64,000 bases of DNA from Candidatus Zixiibacteriota bacterium (GCA_022571845.1 JACZXB010000005.1:1-64000), one strand, 5' to 3'; positions 27,158 through 37,856 are shown, counted from the first letter of the stretch. Translations and numbers: made by a program. The notes: generated by a model from the sequence alone, not told the origin.

Positions 27158-27212
27158 AATTCACCTTATCGGAAGCAAAATTGAACCCTTAACCGCCAGA
27201 ACTTGTCAGCAC

Positions 27213-27596
27213 TCAAAACGCCCCGGTATCCAGCATTACCAGAGTACAGGCCATGACTACTTCTATTTTGGCACTTTCCAAAACTTCTGCCAGTTCTTCA
27301 TTCTCTGCACCCGGGTTAAAGATTACGCGTCTGGGGTTTAGTTTCAGGATGTCATCTTTTAGGCGATTTGAAATTTTTGAATTTACGTAAAAGGTCAAAG
27401 TGTCAACTGGTTGGTCAATTTCGCTTAAAGATTTAAGACCTGGAACTCCATCGACAGAATGTCCGGCCGGGTGAATGGGAATTGGCTTATGACCATGTTC
27501 TTTGAGCAGGCGCATAGCCTTGAATGCAAAGCGTTCTTCTTTAGGTGAGGCGCCCAGTACAGCAACCCGGGAACCGGCTGGTGCCAGTGTTGTCAA
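27213..27596 (-). CDS. CoA-binding protein of the YccU type
   Basis: A 127-residue protein with a single Rossmann-like CoA-binding domain. VAVLGASPKEERFAFKAMRLL and HKPIPIHPAGHSVDGVPGLKSL match the family, as does RRVIFNPGAENEELAEVLE followed by VVMACTLVML with the conserved Cys. Such proteins bind CoA and may protect it or other thiols; the substrate is unknown. The gap to pheA is 55 bases, so they may be co-transcribed. Confidence 0.85.
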   Translation of the reverse strand: MTTLAPAGSRVAVLGASPKEERFAFKAMRLLKEHGHKPIPIHPAGHSVDGVPGLKSLSEIDQPVDTLTFYVNSKISNRLKDDILKLNPRRVIFNPGAENEELAEVLESAKIEVVMACTLVMLDTGAF

Positions 27597-27663
27597 TTTT
27601 CTTCCTCTTTATTTTCTTTTTTCTAATATACTCTAATTGGTATCTGTTGCAAAAGTATGTTAC

Positions 27664-27694
27664 AAAAAAACAGCCCGCCAAAAAAAGCGGGCTG
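27664..27694 (-). terminator. Rho-independent terminator after the VOC gene
   Basis: CAGCCCGC (27671-27678) pairs with GCGGGCTG (27687-27694) across an A-rich loop; on the minus strand seven T residues follow. It is 27 bases beyond the VOC stop codon. Confidence 0.9.
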
Positions 27695-27720
27695 TAAAGA
27701 ATCAAAATATTTGATTCAGA

Positions 27721-28167
27721 CTAAAACGGGATTTTGGACGGGTCAAAATCAGCAACATTTTGTGCCAGAGTCCATTTGTGCCCTTCGGGACAGCTGAAGG
27801 TGCAGGTGCGGTCTCCCCAGAACTGGTCTTTTACCGGCTGAAGTTCTTTGGCACCGGCCTGCTTTGCCTTTTCGTAAGACTGGCCAACGTCATCTACATA
27901 AAGATAAAAGGATACCGGCACTCCCTTTCCGGCGTATTCCGATGGCGCCTTATCTTCGGTGTTAGGTCCTTCCGGACCCACCATAATAACGCTGTCTTTG
28001 TGACCCATCTCAGCGTGCATGATATTGCCTTCTTTGTCGGGCATGGTCATTCTGGTTTTAAAACCAAATGCTTTTTCATAAAACTCAAGTGAGCCTTTGA
28101 CATCCTTGACGGTGATGTAAGTGTTGAGCCACTGCATTCCTTCGGCTTTAGGGTTTCTCTGTGACAT
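27721..28167 (-). CDS. VOC superfamily (glyoxalase/bleomycin resistance-like) protein
   Basis: A 148-residue protein with two beta-alpha-beta-beta-beta modules. LNTYITVKDVKGSLEFYEKAFGF begins the first; MHAEMGHKDSVIMVGPE and VSFYLYVDDVGQSYEKAKQAG begin the second half; FWGDRTCTFSCPEGHKWTLAQ carries the conserved metal-side residues. It resembles the PhnB/YfcI-like subgroup. A dioxygenase, isomerase or binding role cannot be assigned. Confidence 0.85.
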   Translation of the reverse strand: MSQRNPKAEGMQWLNTYITVKDVKGSLEFYEKAFGFKTRMTMPDKEGNIMHAEMGHKDSVIMVGPEGPNTEDKAPSEYAGKGVPVSFYLYVDDVGQSYEKAKQAGAKELQPVKDQFWGDRTCTFSCPEGHKWTLAQNVADFDPSKIPF

Positions 28168-28312
28168 AAAATACTCCTCCAGTAGCGGTCTTGATTATAG
28201 ATTAATGAAAAAACTATTTAGCTTTGTCTACGATATTATATGAAAAAGGTTCACTTTCGGCAATCGCATTAAAAGAAATTCGATCAAAAGTGATGCAGGA
28301 TTTGCGTCCTAA

Positions 28313-29071
28313 TCAGACTATCGGAAGTACGTTTTCGGGATCAAATTTGGCTTTGACTTTGCGGTTGTAAAGAGCATTGGTTTCGCTGTTTGATTCGTCG
28401 AGCATGTCGATAAGTCCTTTGCGGTCAACCTCTTTCATCTTGATATCCCGATATTCTATCTCGGCCGTAATGGGGAAAACCCGAAAAGTTGCGCTTACAA
28501 TAAGTCCCAAAAGCCCCCAGGAACCGGCAAAGATCTTGACGACATCGTAGCCCGAAACAGACTTAAAACAGGCCGAACCCGGGCTGATTATCTGCCCCTG
28601 CGGGGTGACTATTTCAGCCTTAATAAAATACCGTTTCAAAGGTAAATCATGACCGACGTTTTCTGCACTAAGATTAACTGCAATGCTTCCGCCGACAGAG
28701 CCGACATAAGGCAGCCGCGAATGCGGCATGAACAGATTCTCGGCTTTCAAATCATCGTTTAGTTCTCTTAGCGGATAGCCGGAACCAACTTTAACATAAA
28801 AATCCGGGGCATTCAGCTCGTGCAGTTTGTTCAGCCGGTCGGTGCGGATTGAAATCATATTGACAAACGGTTTTCCCTGCGGGTCGATATTATTGCCGAA
28901 ACCGGTGATAAACAGGCGTTGGGAATGCTTGTTGGCCAGGGTAATAAGAGCTGCCGCATCTTCTCCGTTTTCCGGATGAAAGGTGGGCACATTCTTTTGC
29001 CAGGTCAGCCGGTCTTCGGGAAACTCCGACTTGATGATATCAATGAACTGGTCGATTCGAGACTGTGACAT
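28313..29071 (-). CDS. FAD-binding (PCMH-type) oxidase domain protein, GlcE-like
   Basis: A 252-residue flavoprotein that contains the FAD-binding_4 domain: ITLANKHSQRLFITGFGNNID, MPHSRLPYVGSVGGSIAVNL and KSVSGYDVVKIFAGSWGLLGLI, the last being the classical FAD-binding signature. The tail VKAKFDPENVLPIV resembles the end of glycolate oxidase subunits, but the central cap domain is missing, as in GlcE. No GlcD or GlcF partner is visible, and the electron acceptor is unknown. Confidence 0.8.
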   Translation of the reverse strand: MSQSRIDQFIDIIKSEFPEDRLTWQKNVPTFHPENGEDAAALITLANKHSQRLFITGFGNNIDPQGKPFVNMISIRTDRLNKLHELNAPDFYVKVGSGYPLRELNDDLKAENLFMPHSRLPYVGSVGGSIAVNLSAENVGHDLPLKRYFIKAEIVTPQGQIISPGSACFKSVSGYDVVKIFAGSWGLLGLIVSATFRVFPITAEIEYRDIKMKEVDRKGLIDMLDESNSETNALYNRKVKAKFDPENVLPIV

Positions 29072-29635
29072 AGGGGGATGATAATGAATTTATGCAAAAG
29101 AGCCAAGCCTGTTACTTGTAGGTCAGGAACCTTGTGTTCCTGACGATTCGAGCTGATCGACGGGGTTGTGACGAAATGGGTTCGTTTTGTCATAATTAAC
29201 ATCTTTTTTTGGATTTCTCTTTATAGGCAATCGACCGCACCCTTTCCGCCGAGGCGGACTCAGGATGACGGTCGAAATGGGTTCGTTTTGTTATAATTAA
29301 CTTTTCCTCTAATAGGTCTTGTAGTGATTTTGTCATAATGGATAGCATGTCGTATTAGGGTTGAACTGGGTATTTTGCTGTGATTTGGGGGTGAATTTGA
29401 GAATCCCACAGCAAGCTGTGGGCGACCGGGTCCCAAGTATTGTACATGTAGGTCAGGAACCTTGTGTTCCTGACTATTTGGATTTGTCGAAACCATCCCG
29501 AGTACGTGAGGTTTCGACCTACTCTTTAGAAAAAACTATTGCACAAAAATTCAATTATTTCGTTATTGTAGATACAGGTAGAGATTATCCGGAAAGTCTC
29601 TTAACTTTGACAATCAAGATTTCGGGGTAGGATTT
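29072..29635 (+). repeat. Repeat-rich gene-free region with composite repeat copy 2
   Basis: This 560-base block holds no gene. At 29119-29144 and 29449-29474 lie identical hairpins (GTCAGGAAC and GTTCCTGAC arms, preceded by TTGTAG or ATGTAG). Between them is composite repeat copy 2 (29168-29430), with two ATGGGTTCGTTTTGT modules, one CCGCC palindrome (29242-29261) and the terminus CAGCAAGCTGTGGGCGACC. At 29487-29524 a hairpin with TCGAAACC and GGTTTCGA arms repeats one at 13389-13428. A copy of the composite lies inverted at 12800-13110. Confidence 0.8.
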
Positions 29636-30079
29636 ATGCGCAAAATATCGGTTATTCTAATCATCGGCTTGTTATTGGGCTGTTCAGGCAGCGATAAGCC
29701 GCTGGCACCGACGGTGCCGGAAAGCCTGATTGGGGAATATACAGGTACAGTTTCATACTGGCGGTTTAGGAGTACCGACAGCACCATTACAGCATCAGCT
29801 GAAATTGAAATTAGTTTCGATTCTGATTCGACTTACTCGTACTTTGTGTCTATCGAGGATGGTTGTGGCGGTTATTTTGGTACTTGGTATGACTATGAGA
29901 ATGGTGCTTTGGAACTTAGTAGCATCACGATGGTAGCGATGCTTTGTCTTTTTAACCCGCTTGAAGAATTGTACGGTGAGTTCCGGGTGACTGGCACTAA
30001 GTCATCCGTTTTGTTTTATCAAGAGTTGCCAGAGTTAGATTTGGTACGGACGATAGAATTAAACAAGGTTTCCCAATAG
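29636..30079 (+). CDS. Small lipoprotein of unknown function
   Basis: This 147-residue protein was not recognised. The signal peptide ends in LLLGC at residues 12-16, a lipobox. The mature part is beta-rich and acidic (EYTGTVSYWRF, SAEIEISFDSDSTYSYFVSI), with a CGGYFGTW element and a hydrophobic patch near residue 105. It resembles lipocalin-like extracytoplasmic lipoproteins that are common in the FCB group. The upstream DNA is repeat sequence, so no clear promoter is visible. Confidence 0.6.
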   Translation: MRKISVILIIGLLLGCSGSDKPLAPTVPESLIGEYTGTVSYWRFRSTDSTITASAEIEISFDSDSTYSYFVSIEDGCGGYFGTWYDYENGALELSSITMVAMLCLFNPLEELYGEFRVTGTKSSVLFYQELPELDLVRTIELNKVSQ

Positions 30080-30084
30080 AAGAT

Positions 30085-30203
30085 GGATTCCGGCCTGCCC
30101 CCCCTCGGCTCCCACGGGACTTCGTTTTCGTGGGCGGCCCGCCACGGCGGGTCCTCATCTGCCTTCTGATAGAAACCCACCCTTTCCGCCGAGGCGGACT
30201 CAG
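30085..30203. repeat. Dispersed repeats downstream of the lipoprotein gene
   Basis: GATGGATTCCGGCCTG, CTCCCACGGGACTTCG (also at 39381-39396) and CCGCCACGGCGGG precede another CCGCC palindrome (CCTTTCCGCCGAGGCGGACT at 30181-30200). They fill the gap between converging genes. Confidence 0.6.
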
Positions 30204-30239
30204 AACTATGTCATAAATGATGGCCACCCTGCCTGGACT

Positions 30240-31096
30240 TTATTGATCAAGTTTGTCAAAGGGAAGAGGAGGATTAAAATCGACATGTCCAAATTTTACA
30301 AGCAAAGATAAATCTAATTCTTTTCCAATCCAATGCTCTGGAATTTGTTTGAGCTCCCAGCTCTTTTCAGGAAGTTCCAGATTAGAAACTCTTATTGGGA
30401 GTCCTTCTACGACTGGAATTACGTTTGATAAGCTTTCTTCACCTTCTGCCATGTCTCCGAAGTCCCAACCAACACAATTTACTCCTATGATCTTACCATC
30501 TTCAGTAAATACAGGACCACCCTTGCCCCGCTTCGGATCTCAATGGTTGTTTCCAAATATCCGCAGGGCATCATAGGATCTTCAGGTACTGGTACGTATC
30601 TGAGAAGCTTCCCAGTGAAATAATTTCCCTTGATTTCGTTCAAGTTTGCTTTGTCTGAAAAATCTAAAGTTCTATTTTCGGGATAAGCATAAGTAACCAA
30701 TTTGCTTCCAATCTGCGGTAGAACTCCTGTCAAAGTTCCTCTAAGGTTCATCAGTGGTTTGTTTGGTAACTTGCGTGCATAATTTTCTGCTTGACCTATC
30801 GCAAGATCAGAATTTTTATAACGGTGAAAACACAATATCTGACGAAAATGTACTTTGTTATTAGCTCCTAGGTGGACAACAAATCCTCTTGAAATTAACT
30901 CTCCTTTTTCATTATGCATGTCATCAAGCACATGGCAAGCGGTCAAGAACAAGCCATATCTAGTTATGTAAAATCCTGTTCCGACAACAATCAGTTTTTT
31001 GCCTGCGATTTCCTTAAGGATAGGCACAATGCCATCACCTGGATGAATGGTTTTACCGTCTCCCGTTAATGCTTTTGGCTGGGTCTTGTTCATCAT
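30240..31096 (-). pseudogene. Cytoplasmic trypsin-like serine protease, frameshifted at the active-site serine
   Basis: Two reading frames make one protease. The first (31096-30523) has GTGFYITRYGLFLTACHVLDD with the catalytic His, NSDLAIGQ with the Asp, and ends in EIRSGA. The second continues in the -1 frame as GGPVFTEDGKIIGVNCVGWDFGDMAEG to a stop at 30240. One missing base near 30521-30525 would restore RSGASGGPVF, so the lesion lies in the GxSGGP serine codon. There is no signal peptide. Either this is a decayed gene or a sequencing error; the rest of both frames is intact. Confidence 0.8.
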
Positions 31097-31148
31097 ATTT
31101 ATATACGGACAAAATGGATTACTACAATCACATTCTTACTAATTTGTT

Positions 31149-31185
31149 AAAAAAAAGCCCCGGGCAATGTCGCCGGGGCTTTTTT
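31149..31185. terminator. Terminator-like hairpin between groEL and the protease gene
   Basis: AAAAGCCCCGG and CCGGGGCTTTT pair around GCAATGTCG, with A and T tracts on both sides. It lies downstream of groEL and of a second hairpin at 31267-31303. Confidence 0.85.
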
Positions 31186-31199
31186 GTATATAATAGTCG

Positions 31200-31232
31200 A
31201 AGATGGATTCCCGATTTCTCGGGAATGACAGG
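31200..31232. repeat. Short dispersed hairpin
   Basis: GATGGATTCCCGA and TCGGGAATGACAGG form an inverted repeat of a kind also seen at 30081 and 13310. It is not part of a terminator. Confidence 0.45.
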
Positions 31233-31266
31233 TTGAGTCTTTGTGCGCTCAGGGTAACTTGTTCGC

Positions 31267-31303
31267 AAAAAAAAGCCCCCGATGTAATCGGAGGCCTTTT
31301 TAT
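31267..31303 (-). terminator. groEL terminator
   Basis: GCCCCCGAT and ATCGGAGGC form a stem with one mismatch, followed on the minus strand by eight T residues, 18-50 bases after the groEL stop codon. Confidence 0.85.
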
Positions 31304-31320
31304 AGAATATATACTTGCTA

Positions 31321-32955
31321 TTAGTACATGCCGTCCATGCCGCCCATGCCACCCGGAGGCATAGCCATTCCGGCCTTTTTATCTTCGGGCTTCTCGGACA
31401 CCACAGCTTCGGTGGTTAAAAGAAGTCCGGCGATTGAAGCCGCATTTTCAAGAGCAGTGCGGGTGACCTTGGTCGGGTCAATCACGCCTGCCTTGAACAG
31501 GTCTTCGTACACATCAGTCTGAGCATTGTAACCAAAGGCATCTTTTTCAGCCATTACCCTGTTGACCACAATTGAGCCTTCCATGCCGGCATTATTAGAA
31601 ATCTGTCGAATCGGCTCTTCGAGCGATTTGCGCACAATGTCAACACCGACTTTCTCTTCGCTGTCGACTTTAAGAGTGTCAAGCGCACTAATTGCACGGA
31701 GAAAAGCAACGCCGCCACCCGGGACAATGCCTTCTGCGACAGCCGCACGGGTAGCGTGCAGGGCATCTTCAACACGGGCTTTCTTTTCTTTCATCTCAGT
31801 TTCAGTAGCAGCGCCGACATTGATAACCGCCACACCGCCGGCCAGCTTGGCCAGACGTTCCTGAAGTTTCTCTTCGTCGTAGTCTGAAGTAGTATCTTCG
31901 ATCTGCTTTTTGATCTGAGCAATGCGTCCCTGAATATCCTCAGTTTTGCCGGCACCTTCAACTATGGTGGTGTCGTCTTTGTCAATAGTGACTTTCTTGG
32001 CAGTACCGAGGTCTGAAAGAACAGCGTTTTCAAGTTTGAAACCGACTTCTTCAGAAATGACTTTGCCGCCGGTCAAAGTAGCGATATCGTCAAGCATCGC
32101 TTTGCGGCGGTCGCCGAATCCGGGAGCCTTCACCGCTGCAACCTTGATAGTGCCGCGAAGTTTATTGACTACCAGCGTGGCCAGCGCCTCGCCATCGATA
32201 TCTTCAGCAATAATCATCAGAGTCTTACCTTGCTGGGCGACTTTCTCTAATATCGGCAGAAGGTCCTTCATCGTAGAAATCTTCTTATCATAGATGAGAA
32301 TCATGGGGTCTTCCAGCACCGCTTCCATCGAATCCGGATTGGTTACGAAATAAGGGGAGAGGTAACCGCGGTCAAACTGCATACCTTCAACAACCTCAAG
32401 AGTTGTTTCGGCAGTCTTGGCCTCTTCAACTGTGATAACGCCGTCTTTGCCTACTTTTTCCATAGCTTCGGCAATCAATTCGCCAATGACCGCGTCACTG
32501 TTGGCAGAGATCGTTCCAATCTGAGCAATTTCTTCTTTGCCTGAGACCGGACGGGACATTTTCTTAACAGCCGCGGTAACAGCTATAACAGCTTTGTCAA
32601 TACCGCGCTTGATAGACATCGGATTGTGACCGGCGGTCACGTTTTTGACGCCTTCGCGGAAAATTGCCTGGGCAATCAAAGTTGCGGTGGTAGTGCCGTC
32701 ACCGGCGTCGTCGGATGTTTTGGAAGCAACTTCCTTGACCATCTGGGCGCCGATATTTTCTACCTGATCTTCAAGTTCAATTTCTTTGGCAACCGTCACA
32801 CCGTCTTTGGTGATAGTCGGTGAGCCAAATTTCTTTTCGATAACAACATTACGGCCTTTGGGGCCAAGAGTTATCCTGACCGCGTTGGCCAGCTTGTCAA
32901 CGCCGGCTTTGAGCTTGTTTCTGGCGCTGGCATCATAGTCTATAGTTTTTGCCAT
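31321..32955 (-). CDS. groEL: Chaperonin GroEL (60 kDa)
   Basis: A 544-residue GroEL, the ATP-dependent double-ring folding chamber. It shows [20 protein letters not shown], the nucleotide loop [22 protein letters not shown] (here [18 protein letters not shown]) and the C-terminal Gly/Met repeat [12 protein letters not shown]. groES lies 22 bases upstream on the same strand, and a CIRCE element precedes both, so HrcA-type heat-shock control is expected. One groEL copy is visible. Confidence 0.98.
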   Translation of the reverse strand: MAKTIDYDASARNKLKAGVDKLANAVRITLGPKGRNVVIEKKFGSPTITKDGVTVAKEIELEDQVENIGAQMVKEVASKTSDDAGDGTTTATLIAQAIFREGVKNVTAGHNPMSIKRGIDKAVIAVTAAVKKMSRPVSGKEEIAQIGTISANSDAVIGELIAEAMEKVGKDGVITVEEAKTAETTLEVVEGMQFDRGYLSPYFVTNPDSMEAVLEDPMILIYDKKISTMKDLLPILEKVAQQGKTLMIIAEDIDGEALATLVVNKLRGTIKVAAVKAPGFGDRRKAMLDDIATLTGGKVISEEVGFKLENAVLSDLGTAKKVTIDKDDTTIVEGAGKTEDIQGRIAQIKKQIEDTTSDYDEEKLQERLAKLAGGVAVINVGAATETEMKEKKARVEDALHATRAAVAEGIVPGGGVAFLRAISALDTLKVDSEEKVGVDIVRKSLEEPIRQISNNAGMEGSIVVNRVMAEKDAFGYNAQTDVYEDLFKAGVIDPTKVTRTALENAASIAGLLLTTEAVVSEKPEDKKAGMAMPPGGMGGMDGMY

Positions 32956-32977
32956 TTGTTTTATCTCCTAATGGTTC

Positions 32978-33265
32978 TTATTTCTGGATAATGGCGAAAA
33001 TATCAGACTCACGCATAATGAGCAGATCTTCACCTTCAATTGATACTTCGGTACCGGAATATTTGCCGTACAAAATCCTGTCACCTTTTTTGACTTCAAG
33101 AGACATCTTTTTGCCGTCATCAGTTACCCGGCCGGAACCAACTTCGATGATTTCACCTTCCACTGGTTTTTCTTTAGCTGTATCCGGTATAATGATGCCG
33201 CCTTTGACTTGCTCTTCTTCGACCGGTCTGACAACTACTCTGTCGTACAAGGGTTTAACTTGCAT
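32978..33265 (-). CDS. groES: Co-chaperonin GroES (10 kDa)
   Basis: A 95-residue GroES cap. [25 protein letters not shown] is the N-terminal core with the mobile loop ([10 protein letters not shown]), and [14 protein letters not shown] is the conserved C-terminal part. It starts at ATG 33265 with AGGAGGAA upstream. It forms a bicistronic unit with groEL under a CIRCE operator. Confidence 0.97.
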   Translation of the reverse strand: MQVKPLYDRVVVRPVEEEQVKGGIIIPDTAKEKPVEGEIIEVGSGRVTDDGKKMSLEVKKGDRILYGKYSGTEVSIEGEDLLIMRESDIFAIIQK

Positions 33266-33327
33266 TGTTTCTTCCTCCTAATTGCTTCTTGCATTTAGTT
33301 TATTGTCAATATATTTACTGTTACTAT

Positions 33328-33354
33328 TTAGCAGTCCCTATCGTCGAGTGCTAA
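33328..33354. promoter_or_regulatory. CIRCE operator of groESL
   Basis: TTAGCAGTC, nine spacer bases, then GAGTGCTAA: the consensus TTAGCACTC-N9-GAGTGCTAA with a single mismatch in the left arm. It lies about 60 bases upstream of groES, where the HrcA repressor normally binds. hrcA itself is not in the window. Confidence 0.93.
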
Positions 33355-33495
33355 CAATAATCATAAACTATCAATTTGTCAAGAGGTTCCAGCTAAAAAG
33401 TGAAGATATTGTGATTTTTTTCGCTATCTCGCGTGAATGAGAAAGTTTAAGTTGTTATTAAGTAATGGTTTAGTCGAAAGTAGAGGGAGCAGGTC

Positions 33496-34806
<1,311 letters not shown>

Positions 34807-34970
34807 TTACGATAATAACAGTTATCGGCAGAAATTATCAGATTGCTCTCGTTTGGGCAAGGGATAATTCTGAATAGTGGATAGTAAGAAGAGAGTGGGA
34901 ACTTTAAATAGAAGAATGTCAAATCAGGGACACAGAGCAGGCGTGGGGCTACTCACATTTTAAGTTTTGA

Positions 34971-35960
34971 TCAATAATAGCATGATGGCAGAGCTGCACC
35001 GCCTCTGAAAATGAAATCCACTAAATAAGTAAGGTCTAAAATATTGGCCGAAGCACCGTCGTTGTTAACGTCAGTTTCTTCAGGGCAGTTGCCGGAGTCA
35101 CCGCTTCCCCGAAATATGAAATCAACTAAGTGAGTCAAGTCCAGCACGTTGCCGTCGTCGCCGTCTTCATTAAAATCGCCGCGGTTACTCAAACAGCAAA
35201 TGATTATCGGTTCTACTGACACAACATATTCAGTTTCCCCATAAAAAGTCACAGTAGGTACAAGTGAACTATCTGGAGGTGAGGACTGTGCAGGTGCGAA
35301 ATTTGACCAATTCATTAATACCGGCCGCCGAAGCGTGGAGGAATCTACGGTGATAAAAACCTTCGCTGTCACAGTTGAGTCCTCGGGTGCGAAACCGAAG
35401 GGGTAAAAACCAAATAACAGCACTCTGCCATCTGCTGAATCAATTGCATAACCTGATGCATTATTATCAAAAGATTCTAAGTCTATTGAATCAATCTGAG
35501 GTATGTCATCGCCCACACGAATCTCAAGAGGCAAAATGACGGTATTTAAGGTTTTTTCTGTAAAAAGTTCTACTGTTAATATAGCTTGGCTAAGCTCGGC
35601 CTCAACCCACTTAGTGTGAGAGATCTTAAATGCAGAATCCTGTTCCACTTGATAGGGAGGCAGCAAGTTAGAGCAATTTGGTGCCGGACCGCCACAGCAA
35701 ACATAGGCATTATAAAAAGTTAAATCTAGTGGTGTCAGATTCTCGTAACCATCGATTTCTGCTGCCGACAGATCAACAGGCTGCGGCCCACCTTGGTAAA
35801 AATATGAAGCCAAGTACACTAAGTCCAAGATGGTTAAATTATTGTCCCCATCGATGTCGCCGCAGAGCTGTGAATTGGCGGCGATTGGCGATAATGCGAG
35901 GCAGAAGGCGGTGAGGAAAAAAATCTTAGCTAAAAAGCAGACACTTTTGTGTGCCGTCAT
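34971..35960 (-). CDS. Secreted protein with dockerin-like repeats at both ends
   Basis: A 329-residue protein with a signal peptide (hydrophobic residues 10-29). Residues 33-95 form a diverged dockerin-like pair (GDIDGDNNLTILDLVYLASY, and a second half with LDLTFYNAY and CCGG). Residues about 105-250 are a beta-rich domain of unknown function. The C-terminal 75 residues are a regular pair: NRGDFNEDGDDGNVLDLTHL, LVDFIFRGS, CPEETDVNNDGASANILDLT and LVDFIFRGGAALPSC. The central domain is loosely reminiscent of cohesin-like beta sandwiches, but this is weak. It is a single gene. Confidence 0.8.
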   Translation of the reverse strand: MTAHKSVCFLAKIFFLTAFCLALSPIAANSQLCGDIDGDNNLTILDLVYLASYFYQGGPQPVDLSAAEIDGYENLTPLDLTFYNAYVCCGGPAPNCSNLLPPYQVEQDSAFKISHTKWVEAELSQAILTVELFTEKTLNTVILPLEIRVGDDIPQIDSIDLESFDNNASGYAIDSADGRVLLFGFYPFGFAPEDSTVTAKVFITVDSSTLRRPVLMNWSNFAPAQSSPPDSSLVPTVTFYGETEYVVSVEPIIICCLSNRGDFNEDGDDGNVLDLTHLVDFIFRGSGDSGNCPEETDVNNDGASANILDLTYLVDFIFRGGAALPSCYY

Positions 35961-36089
35961 TAGTTATGCCTCCCAAATTTAGTTTGGTATATAGCACAAC
36001 AATGTAGCTCTTGTCCATATTTGTGTCAAGCTTTTTAATTTGTAATCGATTATAGAGTGAAAGCTACTATCTGCCAAGTCGATAGCTAA

Positions 36090-37757
36090 CTATCCACATG
36101 CGCCGGGTGCCGGGCCGCCGCGGAAGATAAAATCTACCAGGAAAGTCAAATCCAGGATGTTTGACGAATCACCGTCGCCATTTAGGTCGGCTTCGGCCGG
36201 GCAGGCGGCGGCAATTCCGCCACGGAAAATAAAATCTACAAGGAAAGTTAAGTCCAGAATGTTGGCATCTTCACCATCGTTATTTGCGTCACCTCTGCTA
36301 CCTTCACAGCATAGTATCGCTTCTTCGCAGGCGTCGCCGATGCCATCGTTGTCGATATCGCTCTGGTCGGGATTGAAGACAGAATTACAATTGTCGCTGC
36401 CGTTGACTATACCGTCGCCGTCATAATCTCCAAAATCTTCGATAGTTACATCTACTGTTAACTCCGCAGTCATGCCATGCCCAGTGTGGACGAGCGGAGT
36501 TACCGAAACCCCGATGACGCTGTCGGTATAAGTGTTACCGTATTCTAAAAGAGTCACGCGATTATTATTCTGGTTGTCTGAATTTGTCAGCGGAGGCATA
36601 TCGAGCAGAAAATTATCGAAACTTGGGTGAATAAATGCGCCCGCTTTCATTCCAAACAGTCCGTCAACTCTGGTATAGTCCCATATGTCGAATACAAATA
36701 AAGAATCATAATCTATTGGCTCTCTGAAGTGATAGTAATAAAAAGCGCTGTCACGCGGGATGCGTAAAACTTTTAATCCGTCCGGACCATGAATGGGTGA
36801 GAGTGTATAAACACCGCTTTCTGTTATAGTTTTGAGCTGGTCGCGGTCAATCCAACCCATTTTTTCTTTTACTCTGGGGTTGAGGTCAGCAACCCCACCA
36901 TACCTGTCCCCTATGATACCGTAACTGCAGGTAGAATCTGACAGATCCGGCCAAACGCTGTTTAATTCACAGTACCAGCCGTTGCTATGTCTAATATGAA
37001 GAGTGTGAAGAAACTCATGTATCGTTATTCCAAAAAGACGCATCACACCGTTGGTCCAGGCGATGTCGCCTATGCGAACTCCTCCCTGAGTACAGTTCCT
37101 ACAATCATGGTATTGAGGATGGATTATAATGAGCCTGTCGTAGTCACCGCCGGTGTACATTGGGACAGGATTAGCTTCATAGCTGATATTGTAGCCATCG
37201 GATATTGCCGAATCCATAGCCGTACCAAATAATTGATAGAACCAGTCGGTACTGTCCAAATTTTCCAGAATATAAGGCCCGGCGAACTCTCCGGTTATTC
37301 TCATACGGTCATTGGAAACATAGCGGATAAAATCATTAAGCGATATGCCGTCGTAGTTCTCCCAATCAAAGACATCGTCAGTTACAAAGTCGGGCGTCCG
37401 GGGCGGTCCGGGGAATCGGTCATCAAATATAAGAGTGTCGGCCATCTCCATCGTAATTGGTTCGGGAAACTTATAGCTATTGCCGTGGGCTGCGTATTCG
37501 ACCTGCTCAGTCGAATCTTGCGAAGCAAACCGGCACCAGATAACCAAAACAGTATACTCTCCCAGAGCAGGAATAATGGGCAGAGAGTCAGAAACAGGAC
37601 CCTCTACCAAGCGCCCGCTTTTATCAACAGTCGGATTATTAAAACTGCCACCGCAGCCAAGTTCTGGTTCGAAAGACTGTTCAACTTCCTCTGCGAAAGA
37701 AAGAGATAAAGCAAAGCAAGTGAACGTGAAGAGCGTCACAACTAATTTGAGTTTCAT
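36090..37757 (-). CDS. Secreted metalloprotease-like protein with TSP3-type and dockerin-like repeats
   Basis: A 555-residue protein with a signal peptide (about 22 residues). The zinc site is HEFLHTLHIRH near residue 245, an HExxHxxHxxH arrangement like that of M6 or metzincin-type peptidases. YGIIGDRYGGVADLNPRVKEKMGW follows as in immune-inhibitor-A relatives. Near residue 450, DYDGDGIVNGSDNCNSVFNP and DQSDIDNDGIGDACE form thrombospondin type 3-like calcium repeats. The end carries two regular dockerin repeats (GDANNDGEDANILDLTFLVD, LNGDGDSSNILDLTFLVDFI) and ACG. It is secreted and probably anchored through the dockerin tail. Confidence 0.85.
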   Translation of the reverse strand: MKLKLVVTLFTFTCFALSLSFAEEVEQSFEPELGCGGSFNNPTVDKSGRLVEGPVSDSLPIIPALGEYTVLVIWCRFASQDSTEQVEYAAHGNSYKFPEPITMEMADTLIFDDRFPGPPRTPDFVTDDVFDWENYDGISLNDFIRYVSNDRMRITGEFAGPYILENLDSTDWFYQLFGTAMDSAISDGYNISYEANPVPMYTGGDYDRLIIIHPQYHDCRNCTQGGVRIGDIAWTNGVMRLFGITIHEFLHTLHIRHSNGWYCELNSVWPDLSDSTCSYGIIGDRYGGVADLNPRVKEKMGWIDRDQLKTITESGVYTLSPIHGPDGLKVLRIPRDSAFYYYHFREPIDYDSLFVFDIWDYTRVDGLFGMKAGAFIHPSFDNFLLDMPPLTNSDNQNNNRVTLLEYGNTYTDSVIGVSVTPLVHTGHGMTAELTVDVTIEDFGDYDGDGIVNGSDNCNSVFNPDQSDIDNDGIGDACEEAILCCEGSRGDANNDGEDANILDLTFLVDFIFRGGIAAACPAEADLNGDGDSSNILDLTFLVDFIFRGGPAPGACG

Positions 37758-37856
37758 CGAAGAATTCCTCGTGTATGGCGGCGCTTCAAAAGTAAGTGAA
37801 GAGTACTTAAGAAAGTATGGATTCTTGAAACATTTGCAAGTGAAATTTTGATATAC

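Noticed and set aside
31328-32293. Long frames on the plus strand opposite groEL
   Set aside because: Antisense frames within highly conserved groEL codons are common artefacts; no start signal or homology supports them.
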